Below, one piece after another: positions 47,256 to 60,192 of a stretch of 64,000 nucleotides of DNA; the stretch's first letter is position 1; every line of letters begins with the position of its first letter. The stretch is taken from positions 78,644,144 through 78,708,143 of the forward strand of contig NC_077244.1 of assembly GCF_947179165.1 (NCBI RefSeq), read 5' to 3'. A model generated the notes under the pieces. That model made no database searches. It saw nothing but the letters and a program-made list of their open reading frames with translations, and was not told where the DNA came from. Position numbers and translations under genes: made by a program. This DNA comes from Solanum dulcamara. Taxonomy: Eukaryota; Streptophyta; Magnoliopsida; Solanales; Solanaceae.

Positions 47256-48689
47256 TCATTTAGACAGAGCAGCTGTCAGCTTTTCCTTCAAATCCTCAGC
47301 AGCAGGGCCGGGAGCTCGTATAGAGAATGTGTGTACAAGTTCGCCGTTTTCTGTTAATGAGACATTGGATTCTTGTGCCACTATTTGATGTTCCTGAAAT
47401 GTCTTCAAAACTCTAGAAACAGGGTGAGCATTCAAAGGGCAGCCTACTCTTACAACTGCATCATCTTTTCTTTGATGAAAATCAATCTCTGGGATAACCT
47501 GCTGCTTTTGCTTGTCGCTTACCATCTCCTTCTCAGCATCTAACACCCTAATTCTTGCCTGGAGATCCGTGATATAAGCAATTGCATCTCCAAGCAGCGA
47601 TGCTTTATCCATCTTTGAGATATTTGGAACAACTGCTCTTAAAGCATAAAACCTCTGGTTAAGCTTCTCACGCCTCTGCCTCTCTGCTTCAACATGATTC
47701 AATGCTTCTTCCCTCCCGTTGGCAGGCTTTCTTCCCCTCTTTCTTGGTTTCCGTTCATCTAATTCTTCCTTGTAAAGTTTCCCTTCACCTTCATCACTTC
47801 GATACCCATTTGATGAGTTCCCATAGACTTGAGAACTACCTAGCGCTGCTTGTACTTCGTAAGAATCTGAAGCAAAACTCAACTCTTCTTCCACCTTTGG
47901 AGAAAAATTTATGCTGATGGGGCCTGACTTAGCACCACCTAGACTGAGCTCCCGACCAAATATCTTTGGAATTGCTTTGGGCTGTGGAGGATTAGATACC
48001 ACCACAGATGTTTTCACCATCTGAATCAAATTCTGATCTTCCAGAATAGACTTTACAGAACCAAGCTCCACAACCCCCGACTTCAGCGGAACAAACACTA
48101 GTGTCTCATAACGAGCCAACTTTGCTAGATAAGATCTTGATTGGAAATGTTCTAAGCAACCTTTTACATCAGAAACCCATATTGATCTAGCAGAATTAAA
48201 TGATTGAGAAGGACTAGAAGGCTTATCAAATGGGAAGATATAATACATTGATGTGAGATAAAACACCTCCACATCCGAAACAGACTCCAACTTGGCAGCA
48301 ATATTATCATCTTCTGACCCTCCAAAGCAAGTATGTATCTTTTGAAGAACCATTTTTTTCTTGTTTCCGTCCATCATTTTCTGATGCGCAGAATCATTTC
48401 CACCTTCACTTTGCCCTATCTTTGCTTCTCTGCAATGTCCATCGCCCCATATTAAAGCTGATTTTCCAGATTTCGACTTTGCAACTTGCCAATAGATTGC
48501 ATAAGTCCAATCAGACCCCTCAACAATCTTGCAGAGCGCCTGCTGCACTCCCAAATCTCCCCTTGATGAAGTAAATTCTGTCAACATGTGATTTGAAGCT
48601 GACCAGGAGAAAAATTCTACTGCTTCGCTACCTAATACCCCCTCCATAGTAACCTTATCCTCTCCCTTCAGAAAAAGTTTCTCTGCCAT
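47256..48689 (-). CDS. bHLH3: bHLH transcription factor of the bHLH3/JAM3 type
   Basis: Nuclear regulator. In Arabidopsis the JAM1-3 proteins bind G-boxes and JAZ proteins and repress jasmonate responses in competition with MYC2. Intronless CDS, 477 aa from the Met at 48689, chosen because [20 protein letters not shown] aligns with the known N-terminus; the frame stays open 27 codons upstream. Domains: bHLH-MYC_N ~residues 12-205 ([30 protein letters not shown]), the conserved [11 protein letters not shown], a nuclear basic segment [20 protein letters not shown], bHLH ~326-384 ([20 protein letters not shown], with the E-R residues for E-box contact) and a C-terminal ACT-like domain (~405-475). 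Length matches the family (~467 aa). No defects seen. Confidence 0.95.
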   Translation of the reverse strand: MAEKLFLKGEDKVTMEGVLGSEAVEFFSWSASNHMLTEFTSSRGDLGVQQALCKIVEGSDWTYAIYWQVAKSKSGKSALIWGDGHCREAKIGQSEGGNDSAHQKMMDGNKKKMVLQKIHTCFGGSEDDNIAAKLESVSDVEVFYLTSMYYIFPFDKPSSPSQSFNSARSIWVSDVKGCLEHFQSRSYLAKLARYETLVFVPLKSGVVELGSVKSILEDQNLIQMVKTSVVVSNPPQPKAIPKIFGRELSLGGAKSGPISINFSPKVEEELSFASDSYEVQAALGSSQVYGNSSNGYRSDEGEGKLYKEELDERKPRKRGRKPANGREEALNHVEAERQRREKLNQRFYALRAVVPNISKMDKASLLGDAIAYITDLQARIRVLDAEKEMVSDKQKQQVIPEIDFHQRKDDAVVRVGCPLNAHPVSRVLKTFQEHQIVAQESNVSLTENGELVHTFSIRAPGPAAEDLKEKLTAALSK

Positions 48690-48824
48690 GTTAAGCCACT
48701 CAAAGAACCCCAACTCTTTTCTTGGACCACTAATTGGAGAAAATTTATCCTTAAAAAGTTGATCCCTCAATTCAAGTCCAATGCTGTAATACTTGACATA
48801 GCACTCCCAGAATCATGAAACACC

Positions 48825-49465
48825 TCTGGTAAAGGCAAACCCTAGAAAAAGAAACATTCTCAAAAAGATCAATTTTTTACCCCCAAAACACCACAAATTC
48901 AGGAATTTGACTATAAGTTGAACCACAAGAGAAGACCCACAAAGAGAAAAACAAACAATTCTTGAACAGAAGGCCACTTATATCAACAAAGAGATAAACA
49001 CTCAAAAACTATGGCCTTTGGTAGTTCAATAGCGAGATTTACCTCTAAAGATCAAAGCTTTACTGCACCAATTACAAGTCTGACAAAAAAAAAAACTAAA
49101 TTCAGAGCTGATTTATATAAGTTTTTGTACCCAGCCAGCTCACACAAAAACCCTAGAAAAAAACCCCTTCTCAAAAAGTTCAAATCTTTTACACTAAACA
49201 CACAACAACTTCAATAATTTTGAATATCAGTTGAACCACAAGAGAAGACCCACAAAGAGAAAAAAAACAGATAATTCTTGAACCAAAGGGCAATTTTATT
49301 AGCAAATAGAAAAACAGAAAAATTGGGACTTTGGTAATCAAAGAGCAAGATTGATTCACCTCTAAAGCTCTGACCTTCAAGATTTTACTACAGCAATTAA
49401 AAGTCTGAAAAAATCAAACCCCTGTATCCAAAAGGTGAATTTATATAGCTTTTTTTGTACCCTTC
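48825..49465 (-). promoter_or_regulatory. Duplicated 5' leader/promoter of the bHLH3 gene
   Basis: Two units (48838-49140 and ~49148-49465, offset ~310 bp) share long stretches such as CACAAGAGAAGACCCACAAA. Each carries a minus-strand TATATAAAT box (~49109-49117 and ~49441-49449) and a donor-like AG|GTAAAT (exon edge 49043) or AG|GTGAAT (exon edge 49360). A good acceptor (CTTTACCAG) at 48826 would make a 5'-UTR intron. The gene thus appears to have two alternative promoters/first leader exons. Confidence 0.65.
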
Positions 49466-49639
49466 AAGCTGAAAAAGAAGAAATGGGGGAATATAAACAA
49501 AAACAAGTAGAAGAAATCAATTTGGATATGGAACTTAGAGCTACCAGAAAGCTGCAATGAAGATTGGGATAGGTGCATGTATATAAAAGATTGTTCGTTT
49601 TTCATGTGGACTTCATCAGACACTTGTGTTCAAGTTTAA

Positions 49640-52600
49640 GGATTTTAGATCTGAATCGAATATTTTTATTTATGGGAGACAAATTCTTTATTTTTTTAAA
49701 TTTTTATCTGAATCAGATTTTAAAAGTTTAAAATTTTTAATATTTTCTGAGAGCTTTTGAGAAAAAAATCACTTTTATTTACAGGACTTTAATTTTTTTT
49801 TCCAATTAAATTATGTCTAAATATAACTTCAAATTTAAAAACTCAATTTTTCAAGTTTCAAAATCACAACTTCAAAAACTCTTTTTTTTTTCAAGCTTCA
49901 AATGTTAACTTAAATTTAATGCACGTCAAGATCTTGAACGAGGAAATGAGATCTCTATTCCTTTACCGTTTGAATATAAGAAAATGACCTTTTTAAAAAC
50001 TCTTATATAAAAAAAATTAAGATTTCTTATATGTAAATGAAAATCTTTTGTAAAAATGACATAAAATTTTAAGAAAAAAATTGAAAGGCTAGAAAAATAT
50101 TTTCTCTAGTCTTGAACATGATAATCTTACTAGAAAATGCTGCAGAGAGCATACCTCAAGCGAAAAACATTATCACGAAAAAGGTAGAAGTGTTAATTGA
50201 AGTTGATTTCTAACCTAGCCTTGTGTTACCACAATCGTCATCGATGAAAATCATGTATAAAATATGTGTAATCCTAATAAATAGAGAAAGAATTAATTTA
50301 TAGATGTTGAGACTTAATCCGATACGTACATCAAGTAACCTATATCTAATAATTGAGATTTATTTTACGTGCATCAAGTAACCTATATATAACAGTTGAG
50401 ATTGGGTTTAATTGGGCAACACATTAAATAACGACAATAAGATCTATTATTCTTCCTCTTGGCCCAATAACCACAATATTTAATGATTAAGCATAAAATA
50501 AATCTCTTCCCTAATGTCTCTTGTACGTATCATAATATGATAAATTATTAATGTGAGTTATGGCGGGTTATGCATTATTTTTACATACTCCCTTCCACAT
50601 ACTATAACTTAGCGACTTATCATATCATGTTCATGGACTATAAAGTATTTAATATTATGGTCCATAGTAATATCAATATGTACACCCTTGTGAGAAATAG
50701 AAATTCAAAATGTATATTAAAAACATATAATTGAACTAAGGGTATCAAAACATCATAAGCGCATCAGTCATAAAAACAATCAAGACTTGCCATATGTACA
50801 TATTTTTTAAGTGTCTTTGATCGCGAGCTTTCATTAATAATTGTAGAATCATGGATTATTTTAATTAACACCATTTCTTTCTGTTTTTTTTTATATGACA
50901 AAGTACTTATATTTTATTCTTAAAAAAAGAACATTGTTTTAGAATAACCATCGTAAGTTTTAGCGGCTTGATAATAACATTAACAATCCCAAGTTCTGAG
51001 ATAAAATTTTATAGTCAGAACATATGAATAGTGATTACAATTATAATATCACAAATTTTCGCTTTATAGCTGATAAGATGACAACTTACTTAACATTATT
51101 CTACATTACTACTACTTCACATTATAGGAACAAACATTTAAGTGTGGACTTAACTATCAAATTATTTAATAGAAACTCTTGTTTTGAGTGAAAGGGAGAA
51201 CATTGACTGGCACCGCATTGAACAATAATTCTTTTTCTATAGAGCAGGGCGTGGAAAGCACTATAACTTAGTTGATTTCTCGATCAAAGGTGATCTAGCT
51301 CAACCTCCAAATAGGAATAGATTCTATGAATCGTGATTCAGTTAAGATAAGGGATATTTCCAGCATTGAAAATTCTTATTCTTATCGAATAGTTCAAATA
51401 ACTAGTTGAACATATTTATTTTTTTCAAAAATAGCCTTCCTTATCGAAAAAAGAGCCCGAAGGAGAGAGGACTAACTATCCTTTTCTAAATCTGAATATT
51501 CTATATTTTCATAATATCATATATCATATACAAAAATATTTAACATTATTTTTTTTAGATACAACAATATTTTTTGCATATATCTTTTCAATAGCATGTT
51601 ATATGTGAATATTTTTCCAATTTTCATAGAATGTCTAGATACATAATTTTTGAGGCCATTTATTAATTAATATGACTTAATATGAAACATTTTATTTATG
51701 TCAAAGAATATCTAACTTGTATCTTTCATTCTAAAGTTCTTCGAGAAAAAAAATTCATCCAAATCACCTAATCATTAGCAATAAATAATATATTATCAAT
51801 AGATGAAATAAAATATAAACTAAAATAAGAGACGTATGATACTGCTATCATGTGTAAGTCGTCATATGTTCTTAATTTACTTAATTCTTGATCTAATTAC
51901 TCACTTTAATTAGAACGACTCAACGAAATTGTTGACTTAATACCAATCTTTATAAACAATCTCAAGTATACTTAATAAAATTAACTTTTGAATGTGTCAT
52001 TCATGGTTCTTGTACATCATATATATGCATCTCATACGTTATACGTATATTTCAAATAAAATTACTAAAATAATAATAAATTATATGCATGTGTAATGCA
52101 TGCAGAAGGATGTAGATTGCCTTTTTAGAGGAATAAAAGTAAAATAGCTAAAAGAATAATTAGGTTATACGATTATTATTTTTTAAGTATAATATGTATA
52201 AATATATAACAATCATAATTTTTGAAGTTTAATTGAGTCGACCCTGACTCTAACTATAAAAATATATATACTTATTGTGTTAAGTATTATGATGCATGCT
52301 ACAATACATACTATCTAGTATTGATCTAATGATCCATGATTTGTTTTTTGTTTTATCCTTTAAAGGGTGAATATGCAATACTTTATGGTGAAAAATATTA
52401 CTTTTCAAACACGATTGAAGTTAAGAACCAACAGATAATAACTTTAAAGGCAATTACAAACTGTGCATCTTTTATAGATGATTTTCAAGATATCTACCAC
52501 ACAATATATGTTGATAAATAATTTTACGAAAAGTGGATTACAATTATTTTAGTAAATAAATAATTGTGTGTTTGAATAAAACTGTTGAAACTAATAATAA

Positions 52601-52782
52601 ATCGTTGAAGTGTTCGTCAAATGATAAATAATTTATAAAAAGTGCATTGAAGTTATTTTAGTAAATAAACAGTTATGTGTTCGATAAAACTGCTGAAATT
52701 AATAATAAACAATTGAAGTGTTCAACGAAATAGTGCTGACAAGCAATTTTTTGTTAAAATATCTAAAATGTCCTTATAATTA
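49640..52782. other. Gene-poor AT-rich region
   Basis: No coding region supported. ~51230-51480 is less AT-rich than its surroundings (GCGTGGAAAGCACTAT, GAAAAAAGAGCCCGAAGGAG) and might be an old organellar-DNA insertion, unproven. A short local duplication (GCATCAAGTAACCTATAT) lies at ~50327 and ~50372. Confidence 0.4.
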
Positions 52783-53845
52783 TTTGTTTTAGGCGGAATG
52801 ACCTGGGAGGTCCGTGTACTTGGCTCTATTTGTAAGTTGAATCCTTATACTTATAACTTTGCCAACTAAATTCTTAAACTTACTGAAAAACAATATTTCA
52901 AACAACTTGACCATTGACCAAACACATGTGGCATTAATATTGTTGACATGAAATAATGCATGATTCCATCGCATTTTAAAGCAAGTGAAAATAATATTTT
53001 ATATTAAAAAATATTTTAAAAAAAACACCCAAAAAGAAAGAAGAAGAAGTCATTTTCTTCAAAGCTTTAGCTTTCTGCCGCCACCACCCCCGTCCCCGCC
53101 CCCGTAACCCAACCAAATTTCTTCTTTCCATTACGCTCCTTTCCTTCTTTTTTGGATCCACCTACCATTCTCACCTCTTCTTCTTCTTAACACTGCCGCA
53201 TAACTGCCTCGCTCTCAAATAAATTCTCAAAATTTTCTTCTTTTGCGGCAAATCAATACCACCAATAGCCCTTTTCGTTTTGCCACATTTTCACCCTAAA
53301 ATCTCAATTTTGTGAGTATTTTTTGAATTTTGTATGAGTTAATGTGAAGGTTGATAATAAGTATTGAAAAATTGAAAAACCTCATTGATAAGCTTGATGA
53401 AGCTTCAAGAATAATAAATGGGTTTTGTGAATTTATGAAATAAATTTAAAATTGCAATAAAGCTTTGTTGGGTTTGTGTTTATGAACCTATAAGGTGAAA
53501 TACAAGTCAAATAGGTAAGAATTCCACCCATTTTGACATGAATTTGATGCTCAATTTGAGAGCAAATATGGAAAAAATATCGTTCAAAATTTTTAGAATA
53601 TGCACAAGTAGCCTTTATTTTTTATTTTATTTTTTTAACATTTAATCTCTTGTGTCATTAAAAATGACATGGAATTCCACGTATAAATGGATACACTACA
53701 CGCACACACATAGGATGAGAAAGGATTTTAAAATATTGTGTTTCAGAGAGTTTAAGGATTCAGTTGACAAAGTCGTAAGTATAAGGGTCCAATTTACAAA
53801 CGGAGCAAGTACAAGAATCTATCAGGTCATCCCGTCTTTGTTTTA
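52783..53845. mobile_element. Non-autonomous Mutator-like element (MULE) with 9-bp target duplication
   Basis: Element at 52792-53836 (1045 bp) flanked by the perfect direct repeat TTTGTTTTA (52783-52791 and 53837-53845). Terminal inverted repeats are long (~180 bp, 52792-52970 versus 53650-53836) and imperfect: the left starts GGCGGAATGACCTGGGAG, the right (reverse complement) GACGGGATGACCTGATAG. Further in, both read AGTATAAGG.TTCAA.TTACAAA, then TTTAAG.ATT.AGTTG.CAAAGT. The 9-bp duplication and long inverted ends are the Mutator signature. No transposase is encoded. The interior (53040-53330) is distinctly GC/pyrimidine-rich and looks like a gene's 5'-UTR/promoter, so it may be a Pack-MULE. 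Confidence 0.85.
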
Positions 53846-55193
53846 TACTAACAAGAAAGTGATCTTTTATAAGATTTTGAATTTCAAATTAATTCAAATA
53901 CAAAGCAATTATCATTTTATGTATAAAATACACAATTCAATAAGACTATTTTTTATAAATATAAATTATTTTACCCGAAGCTATATTATTATCACAAGCA
54001 ATAATATAGTAATTAATAATAATGAAATAACTAATCTACTAGTACTATTATTTTTGAATTTCTTAAAACGTGATCAATAATAGTTCAACCCCCACTTTCT
54101 CTATATATTTTTAACTTAAATTTTGGCAAACATGGAAACAATGATTTTGAGATAGTTTTTGTAATATATTTAGTTGGATGGATAATTAGTTTAATAAACT
54201 GATGGCCATGCTAGATTTAAAAAGTAGTTCACAAAAATAGAAGTGTTTATTATTGACAGCATTGTTTCAACAACAATGGATATTGCAAAATATTGCTGTT
54301 AAGGGTTTTATTTTTTTAAAAAAAAGATATTTTAGAAATTAATAAAAATATTAAGAATAATAGATATAATCCACAGGGTCGTTTAGTTCGCGGATACAGT
54401 TATCTCAAAATTATAATTTTTGGACTAATTTATTTCATCTTCTAACCAAGTTTAAAGTATAAACCTATCCTGAGATTATTTTCAACCATGAATATCTATA
54501 TGAGAGAAAATTGATTGTGTATACGATTTTTTTTTGTTATTGTAAAATTGATCGTTTTAACGGAATGTACATAAATTTTATTATTATAAGGGGTTAATCT
54601 TAAGAATAAATTTTTGTACGTGGGTTTATTTGCAATATGTTGATTTATTGCAAGAGTTTTGTGAATGAAGTTTTCTTTATTCAGAAAAGCATCAGAAGAT
54701 GAAGAGGTAGAGGAGAAATTTTTTTGTTAAATTTATGGGACGTTTAACTTGAAATTGAATTCTAAAAACTTAAAGAAAATTAAAAATTACCAAAAAGTTA
54801 TTTTCACTCCAAATTATACTCAAAAAATCAATAACAATTCAAATATCATTTTTACTTTAAATTAATTTTTTTTTAATACTTACAATTTTCATGGTCAGAT
54901 GGCCCTAAGATTTTCATTGTTGAGTTTACGGATTTAGGACTAAAAATGGTCATAATTTTGCATATATCAATAATATCAAGGACTATATCTAATAAGTGTT
55001 ATATATAAAGGACTAAAATAGTCGAACCCTCATACATTAAGGACCATTGTGACAATTATTCTCTAAGTTTACCACGCCTGGAATCAAATCGGCTTACACA
55101 GATGTTTAGCAAATTTTTTCCTTGTGCTGCAAAATCTCGGATTTAAGGTTGTTCCAATTTCTGTCCTAGGTTGTCCTTGTTCACTATCCGAAC
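53846..55193. other. Intergenic region upstream of INDH
   Basis: AT-rich. A MITE end (CAGGGTCGTTTAGTTCGCGG) begins at ~54375, matching the common Solanaceae GGTCGTTTGGTT terminus; its other end was not located. No gene seen. Confidence 0.35.
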
Positions 55194-58100
55194 ATGAAGC
55201 GTTTCTTGAAAAATTTCACTGTATGTAATTTATGAACTTGTGTAAATCTTTCCAAGTTGTGATTTTTAACCCAAGAAATTGATAGTTTGTTCTAATTCTG
55301 TGTCGCAGCTTGGAGGGGTTAGGGAGTTTTCTATGCAAAATGCAAGAAATCCCAATACCCAAAGCCTCAAAATTGATGGGATTAAAGATATTATAGCAGT
55401 TGCTTCAGGGAAAGGTGGTGTTGGCAAGTCCACTACGGCTGGTACTATTTCTCTTCACTCTCTTCTGTTTATAAAATGTAGAAAATAGGTTAATATTATG
55501 AAAAAAATGGAAAGATAACTTTTTGTCTAAAAATTCATTAGAATTGTAAACAAATTGTAAGTCTGAATCCATAATTTTAAATAAAATATTCAATGTGCTA
55601 TAAAGCAGGGGAAGGTCTGCGTACACTCTACACTTCTCTTTCCAGACCTCACCTATACGTTGTTTTTGTTCAATGCTACATTTTTTACAGGTAACTTAAA
55701 TGCTGGATCTGCTATTGGTGTAGTTGATTGATTGATAAATTAGTTGAATCATGTCTTTTTGTTGTTGTTGTTAGTATACTTAGTGTTGTGATGCCAAAAC
55801 TTTAGGAGTTGCTGATTCTACTCGAGAAGATGGCGATTCAGTTGAGGATAACAGAAACTTTGAAATACTGAAGTGAATTGGGAGAGAATGGAAGAAGGAA
55901 AAAGAAGTAATGAGCTACATTGACTGTGTTCACGTCTTGGCAGTCACATTTGAGTGTATTTATACAAAGCGAGCAGTGGATAACTACCAAAAGAAGTTGC
56001 CAACTAACTATCAAAAGCACATATTATCTCTAGCAAAGTGACCTAGTTGAAAATATAAACTAGACTTGTGTATTGTAATGCAATGAACTGGATGCTTGAG
56101 ATATTTATGGGGGGAATGTTGATCATTCTTTTCTTTCCTATGGTTTCTGATACTGAATTTAACTAGGTGTGAAGATTTTGAGCATTAAATAAAGCGTCAT
56201 ATATATGATGCACCAATAGTAGTGAGCGTTGTATAATGATTTCAATTTGCTTCCCAGTAATTGTTTCCTGATCAAGGACCATGTTTTGTTTGCAGTTAAT
56301 TTGGCTGTTTCACTTGCCAAAAGGTGTCAACTAAAAGTTGGGTTGCTGGATGCGGATATTTATGGGCCTTCAATTCCTTTGATGATGTGCCTCCAGGGAA
56401 AACCAGAACTGAGCAACGGTGATGGTTTTACTACCTTCATTTTTAGTATCAACATGCCCAATCCTCTGAGATAGTAATGTTATTGTTGCTGTAATTGTTG
56501 TTATTCTTTCTAGTTCTGCTTGCTTATCATGTTATTTGGGCAGATAGGAAGATGATTCCAATTGAAAGTTATGGCGTTAAGTGTATATCGATTGGATCTC
56601 TTGTAGACGAAAGGGAAGCAATTGTGTGGAGAGGACCTATGGTATGCTTTTGCCTACAAATGATGACTAATATTATAGAGAATTTAGCACATTTAGGGTT
56701 ATAATTGAGCTAAAGATTTTACTGCTTTATGAGACGTTTTGAGGTAGAATTCAATTGTCTAAATCCAATTAGACCCAAATGTATACTTGCAGGTGATGAA
56801 AGCCCTTGAACAGTTGACAAGGGGAGTTGATTGGGGGATCCTAGATGTTCTTGTGATAGATATGCCTCCCGGGACCGGTGATGCTCAGTTATCTATTTCC
56901 CAAAGGCTACAATTATCAGGTATCTCAAGAATTTTTGAAAGTACTTCTAAAAGAATCTGACTATGGAAATATGCCACGAGGATGAAGCTATTGCATCATG
57001 TTTAATTTGATGTCAGAAAGCACCACCACTACCACAACAAAAACTTACTGTGAACCCTTGCAGAGAAACTTGAATATGTCCATCATTTCAGCCCGTAAGT
57101 AATTATCCATAATGTTAAATGACTGATGGTGTAATCAGAATGACGACCCTCCACTTTCACAACCATTAGATTTCTAAATGTTGAGTATGTCAATTGAGGT
57201 TTTTCGATGGGGTGGCCTTTAGATTGGACTGAGTGAAATTTAGTCTAGTATAATGCATTATCATTTTGGTCCATTAAGATTGAGTTTTAACATTTTATAC
57301 ACCGAAGGTCAAATGATGATTTACTTCTGTTATAGTTTCTTGTGTAAGTAAAATCCCGCTGCAAATGTCGTCATCCTTTCTATCTTTTTTCTTATTCTGT
57401 TTAAAAGTTCACGTTTTGTTCGCATCAATGTTCATCTAATTGAGAGGATTAAAGAAAACACTGGTTGTAATTAAAACATATCCAACTATGTGTTCTGATG
57501 TACCCATGCTGTGCTAATAAACATTTGCTTAACATCTCAAGTCATTATAGCATAACAGCATTGTGCTATCAAATTAATTCTGTTCTCACACATTGACTGT
57601 TAAGGATTAATTTATGGTGAGTTTTCTTTCGTGATACTTTTCTGTGCATTATTATTCAAATCACTTGACTATGCTGGCAGGAGGGTTGATTGTTTCAACT
57701 CCTCAAGATGTTGCTTTACTGGATGCTCGCAGAGGGGTTAAAATGTTCACCAAAGTTAATGTTCCGGTATGATCCTTACTGAGCTTGCTGTGTACGAGCT
57801 CATATCTTACTAGAAGTGCTACTTCATTTTTAGAGGTTTTGAATTTAACATTCTATACTTGCCCCCACTCACATCCCCCATCCCCAAAGGGAAAAACAAC
57901 AACGATAGAGTATGATTAAAAGAGGGGGTGGTGAAGCATGATTTGTGACTCTCTTTGGGTTAGTTGTGAAGTATAAATATGAACGCCGCTGGATAATACT
58001 TAGAAGAGTTTGTGCCTTATTAGATATATCCCTCATAAATATTGAATTAATGATTGTCGATTGAAATAGCCAGTTACCCCATTATGCAAAGGGACAAACA

Positions 58101-59488
58101 TTTCAACGTGGAAATTATTGTCATAAATAATTTTTTTAAAATCAATAGTTCTATATATGATATTTGGGTTCTACTGGGCATATATACTTTAGTGCTTTAC
58201 ACTCCTCTTCATCTTGTTGATGTGGAATCTAATAGAGAACAAAGAAATGTTACCTTGATCTAGTTGATGATGCCTCCTATATTCAGATGAATGTTCGATA
58301 TTATTAGAAGTCAATCTTCATTGTTTTTCATGTTTCATGGAGTAATCCACACAGAGAAAGACACACACACACACACAAGATCCAAAGAAATGAAATTGAT
58401 AACTAGATGCAGAGATATGCAATTTCATCTATTTGGAACTCCACAGGTTCCATGGAAAAAGGAAACACTTGAGTGAAAATGTGTTGCATGGCAAGACTGA
58501 TATCATGAACCTAAACACAAGGCTAAAGAACAAAAGGGGTTACATAAGGACTCTAATAAAAAACGACCAGAGTCATAACAATGTTGACACTGTTACTTCT
58601 TTGAACTGGAACCATGTTGATACTGTTACTCTGAGACAAATTTCAGACTAACATTAGTAATTGAAGTTGGATTCAGAAAATGTCGTTTCCTTAATTCTTG
58701 TTACTGCTTCCAACCTGACGTATAAATAGAAAAAGGTTTAGAATAGATGTAAATTGAGATATCATGCAAACGCATGCTATAGCTTAATGCTTCTATGATA
58801 TTGTTATAATCAAAGAGTTTTACTTACCACAGATATTGGGAATTTTGGAGAATATGAGCTACTTTAAATGCCCAAAATGCAATGAATTATCCTATATCTT
58901 TGGTCAAGGAGGAGCTCGGAAAACAGCTGAGGAGATGGGTATGAAATTTCTTGGTGAGGTATGTCACCAATTCTCTTTTGAATACGAACACTCACGGTCT
59001 ATTACTATTAGGTGCTACAGCTTCCCCCAAACTCACAACCCAAATTCTTTTCCATATGACCATATCTCTATTTAATTGGATGCCTAAAAAAGCATGCTGT
59101 AGGCACTTCTAGGAAATTTACAAGGAAAGGATCCTTAAAAATGGTCCCATCACATTTCTCATGCTGCTTCTTTGTTTCCCTCTTTTGTGGCCATTTCTTT
59201 TCTGCTGAAACAATCTTTATTCATTTGTTTAATATACAATTAGATTGCTGATACCTTTTCTCAACTTCAATTTTCTCCATAAATGCTGTTTTAATTGATG
59301 TGTTTTCCCCTTAGTAGATACCACTTGAGGTGGAGATCAGAAGCGGTTCCGATGAAGGTGTTCCCATTGTTATGTCAAAGCCTGATTCTGTAATATCTCA
59401 AGTATATGGCAATGTAGCTGAAAGAGTTGTCATGAGGCTTGAAGAGTTAGATAAGGAGCAACATTTCAGGCCAGATATATCTCTTTAA
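55194..59488 (+). CDS. INDH: INDH / NUBPL-type mitochondrial iron-sulfur P-loop NTPase (8 exons)
   Basis: Mrp/NBP35-family ATPase. Arabidopsis INDH and human NUBPL deliver Fe-S clusters for respiratory complex I assembly and mitochondrial translation. Exons: 55194-55220, 55309-55441, 56296-56418, 56544-56641, 56793-56919, 57681-57766, 58833-58958, 59318-59488; all phases match, 891 nt, 296 aa. An in-frame TAG lies just upstream of the start Met. Seen: short basic N-terminus MKRFLKNFT (mitochondrial-type), deviant Walker [11 protein letters not shown] (~50-60), [31 protein letters not shown] (Walker B/switch), [14 protein letters not shown] and the Fe-S ligand pair CPKC in exon 7. Length fits the family. 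The last acceptor is TTAGTAG|ATACC; using the earlier TTAG would add an in-frame TAG, so the later one is chosen. Intron 6 holds a (CA)n run near 58361. Confidence 0.95.
55607..55670 (+). repeat. TS-SINE fragment in INDH intron 2
   Basis: GGGGAAGGTCTGCGTACACTCTAC...CAGACCTCACC...GTTGTTTTTGTT follows the order of the SINE body (plus orientation), ending in a (TTG)-like tail. Short, truncated copy. Further along the same intron, ~55800-56050 looks like degenerate LTR-type repeat DNA, not classifiable. Confidence 0.6.
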
Positions 59489-60192
59489 ATGTGTCGGTCA
59501 AGCTTTCCGCCATCCTGAGTGTAATAGTACCCATTAGAATCCACCCATTTCTAACTAGAAATCTAGTTGGCTCAGGATATAGAGCATGACTGAAAGCACA
59601 TTTAAGCTAAGAAGAGTTCAAGGAAGTCCAATATCAGGAAAAGTGGTAATCTGGTCGTGCTTTCTGGGAGGGAGCAACCCTGTTGACCATCTTTCTGGCT
59701 GGATAGCGAATTATCACTCAACAATCAACACTGACTGGAAGTTGCAGGAATGACTATGTATCCCTTTCGAGAATTGAACCATCTTCTCAACATGAAAAGA
59801 TGATATTTACATATGATGAACATACCTGTGGATTGAGATGGTATTAGCCATTGTCATCTTTCTTGGAAGGAAAAAGAAGAGAAGATCAAAGATTCTTTCC
59901 TGTGTTGGATTTTCTCTTTTATTTTTCCATATTGGATGCTGCTTGTATTTGTTAGTTGGATTGGATTGTTCAATTTGGTGTTTGTTTTAGTGGGTAACTT
60001 GATTCCTTCTTTTTAGTCAAATGATAAGAGTACATCATCTTATGTATTATCTTTTATTTAGTATGGTATCACAATTTTCTTCTTTCTCTTCCCCTCGAAT
60101 CCTATGGTATCTTTTCTGTCTCATCTCATCTATAAAGTTCTGACGACAAAGCCACAAACTTTGCTGTTTTTGCTGAGAATTTACTAGTTTGG
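59489..60192 (+). other. INDH 3' UTR and flank
   Basis: Follows the INDH stop. No other gene seen; the poly(A) site is not determinable. Confidence 0.4.

Noticed and set aside
48690..48770. 27-codon N-terminal extension of bHLH3
   Set aside because: Family N-termini start at the equivalent of MAEKLFL; the upstream residues have no family counterpart.
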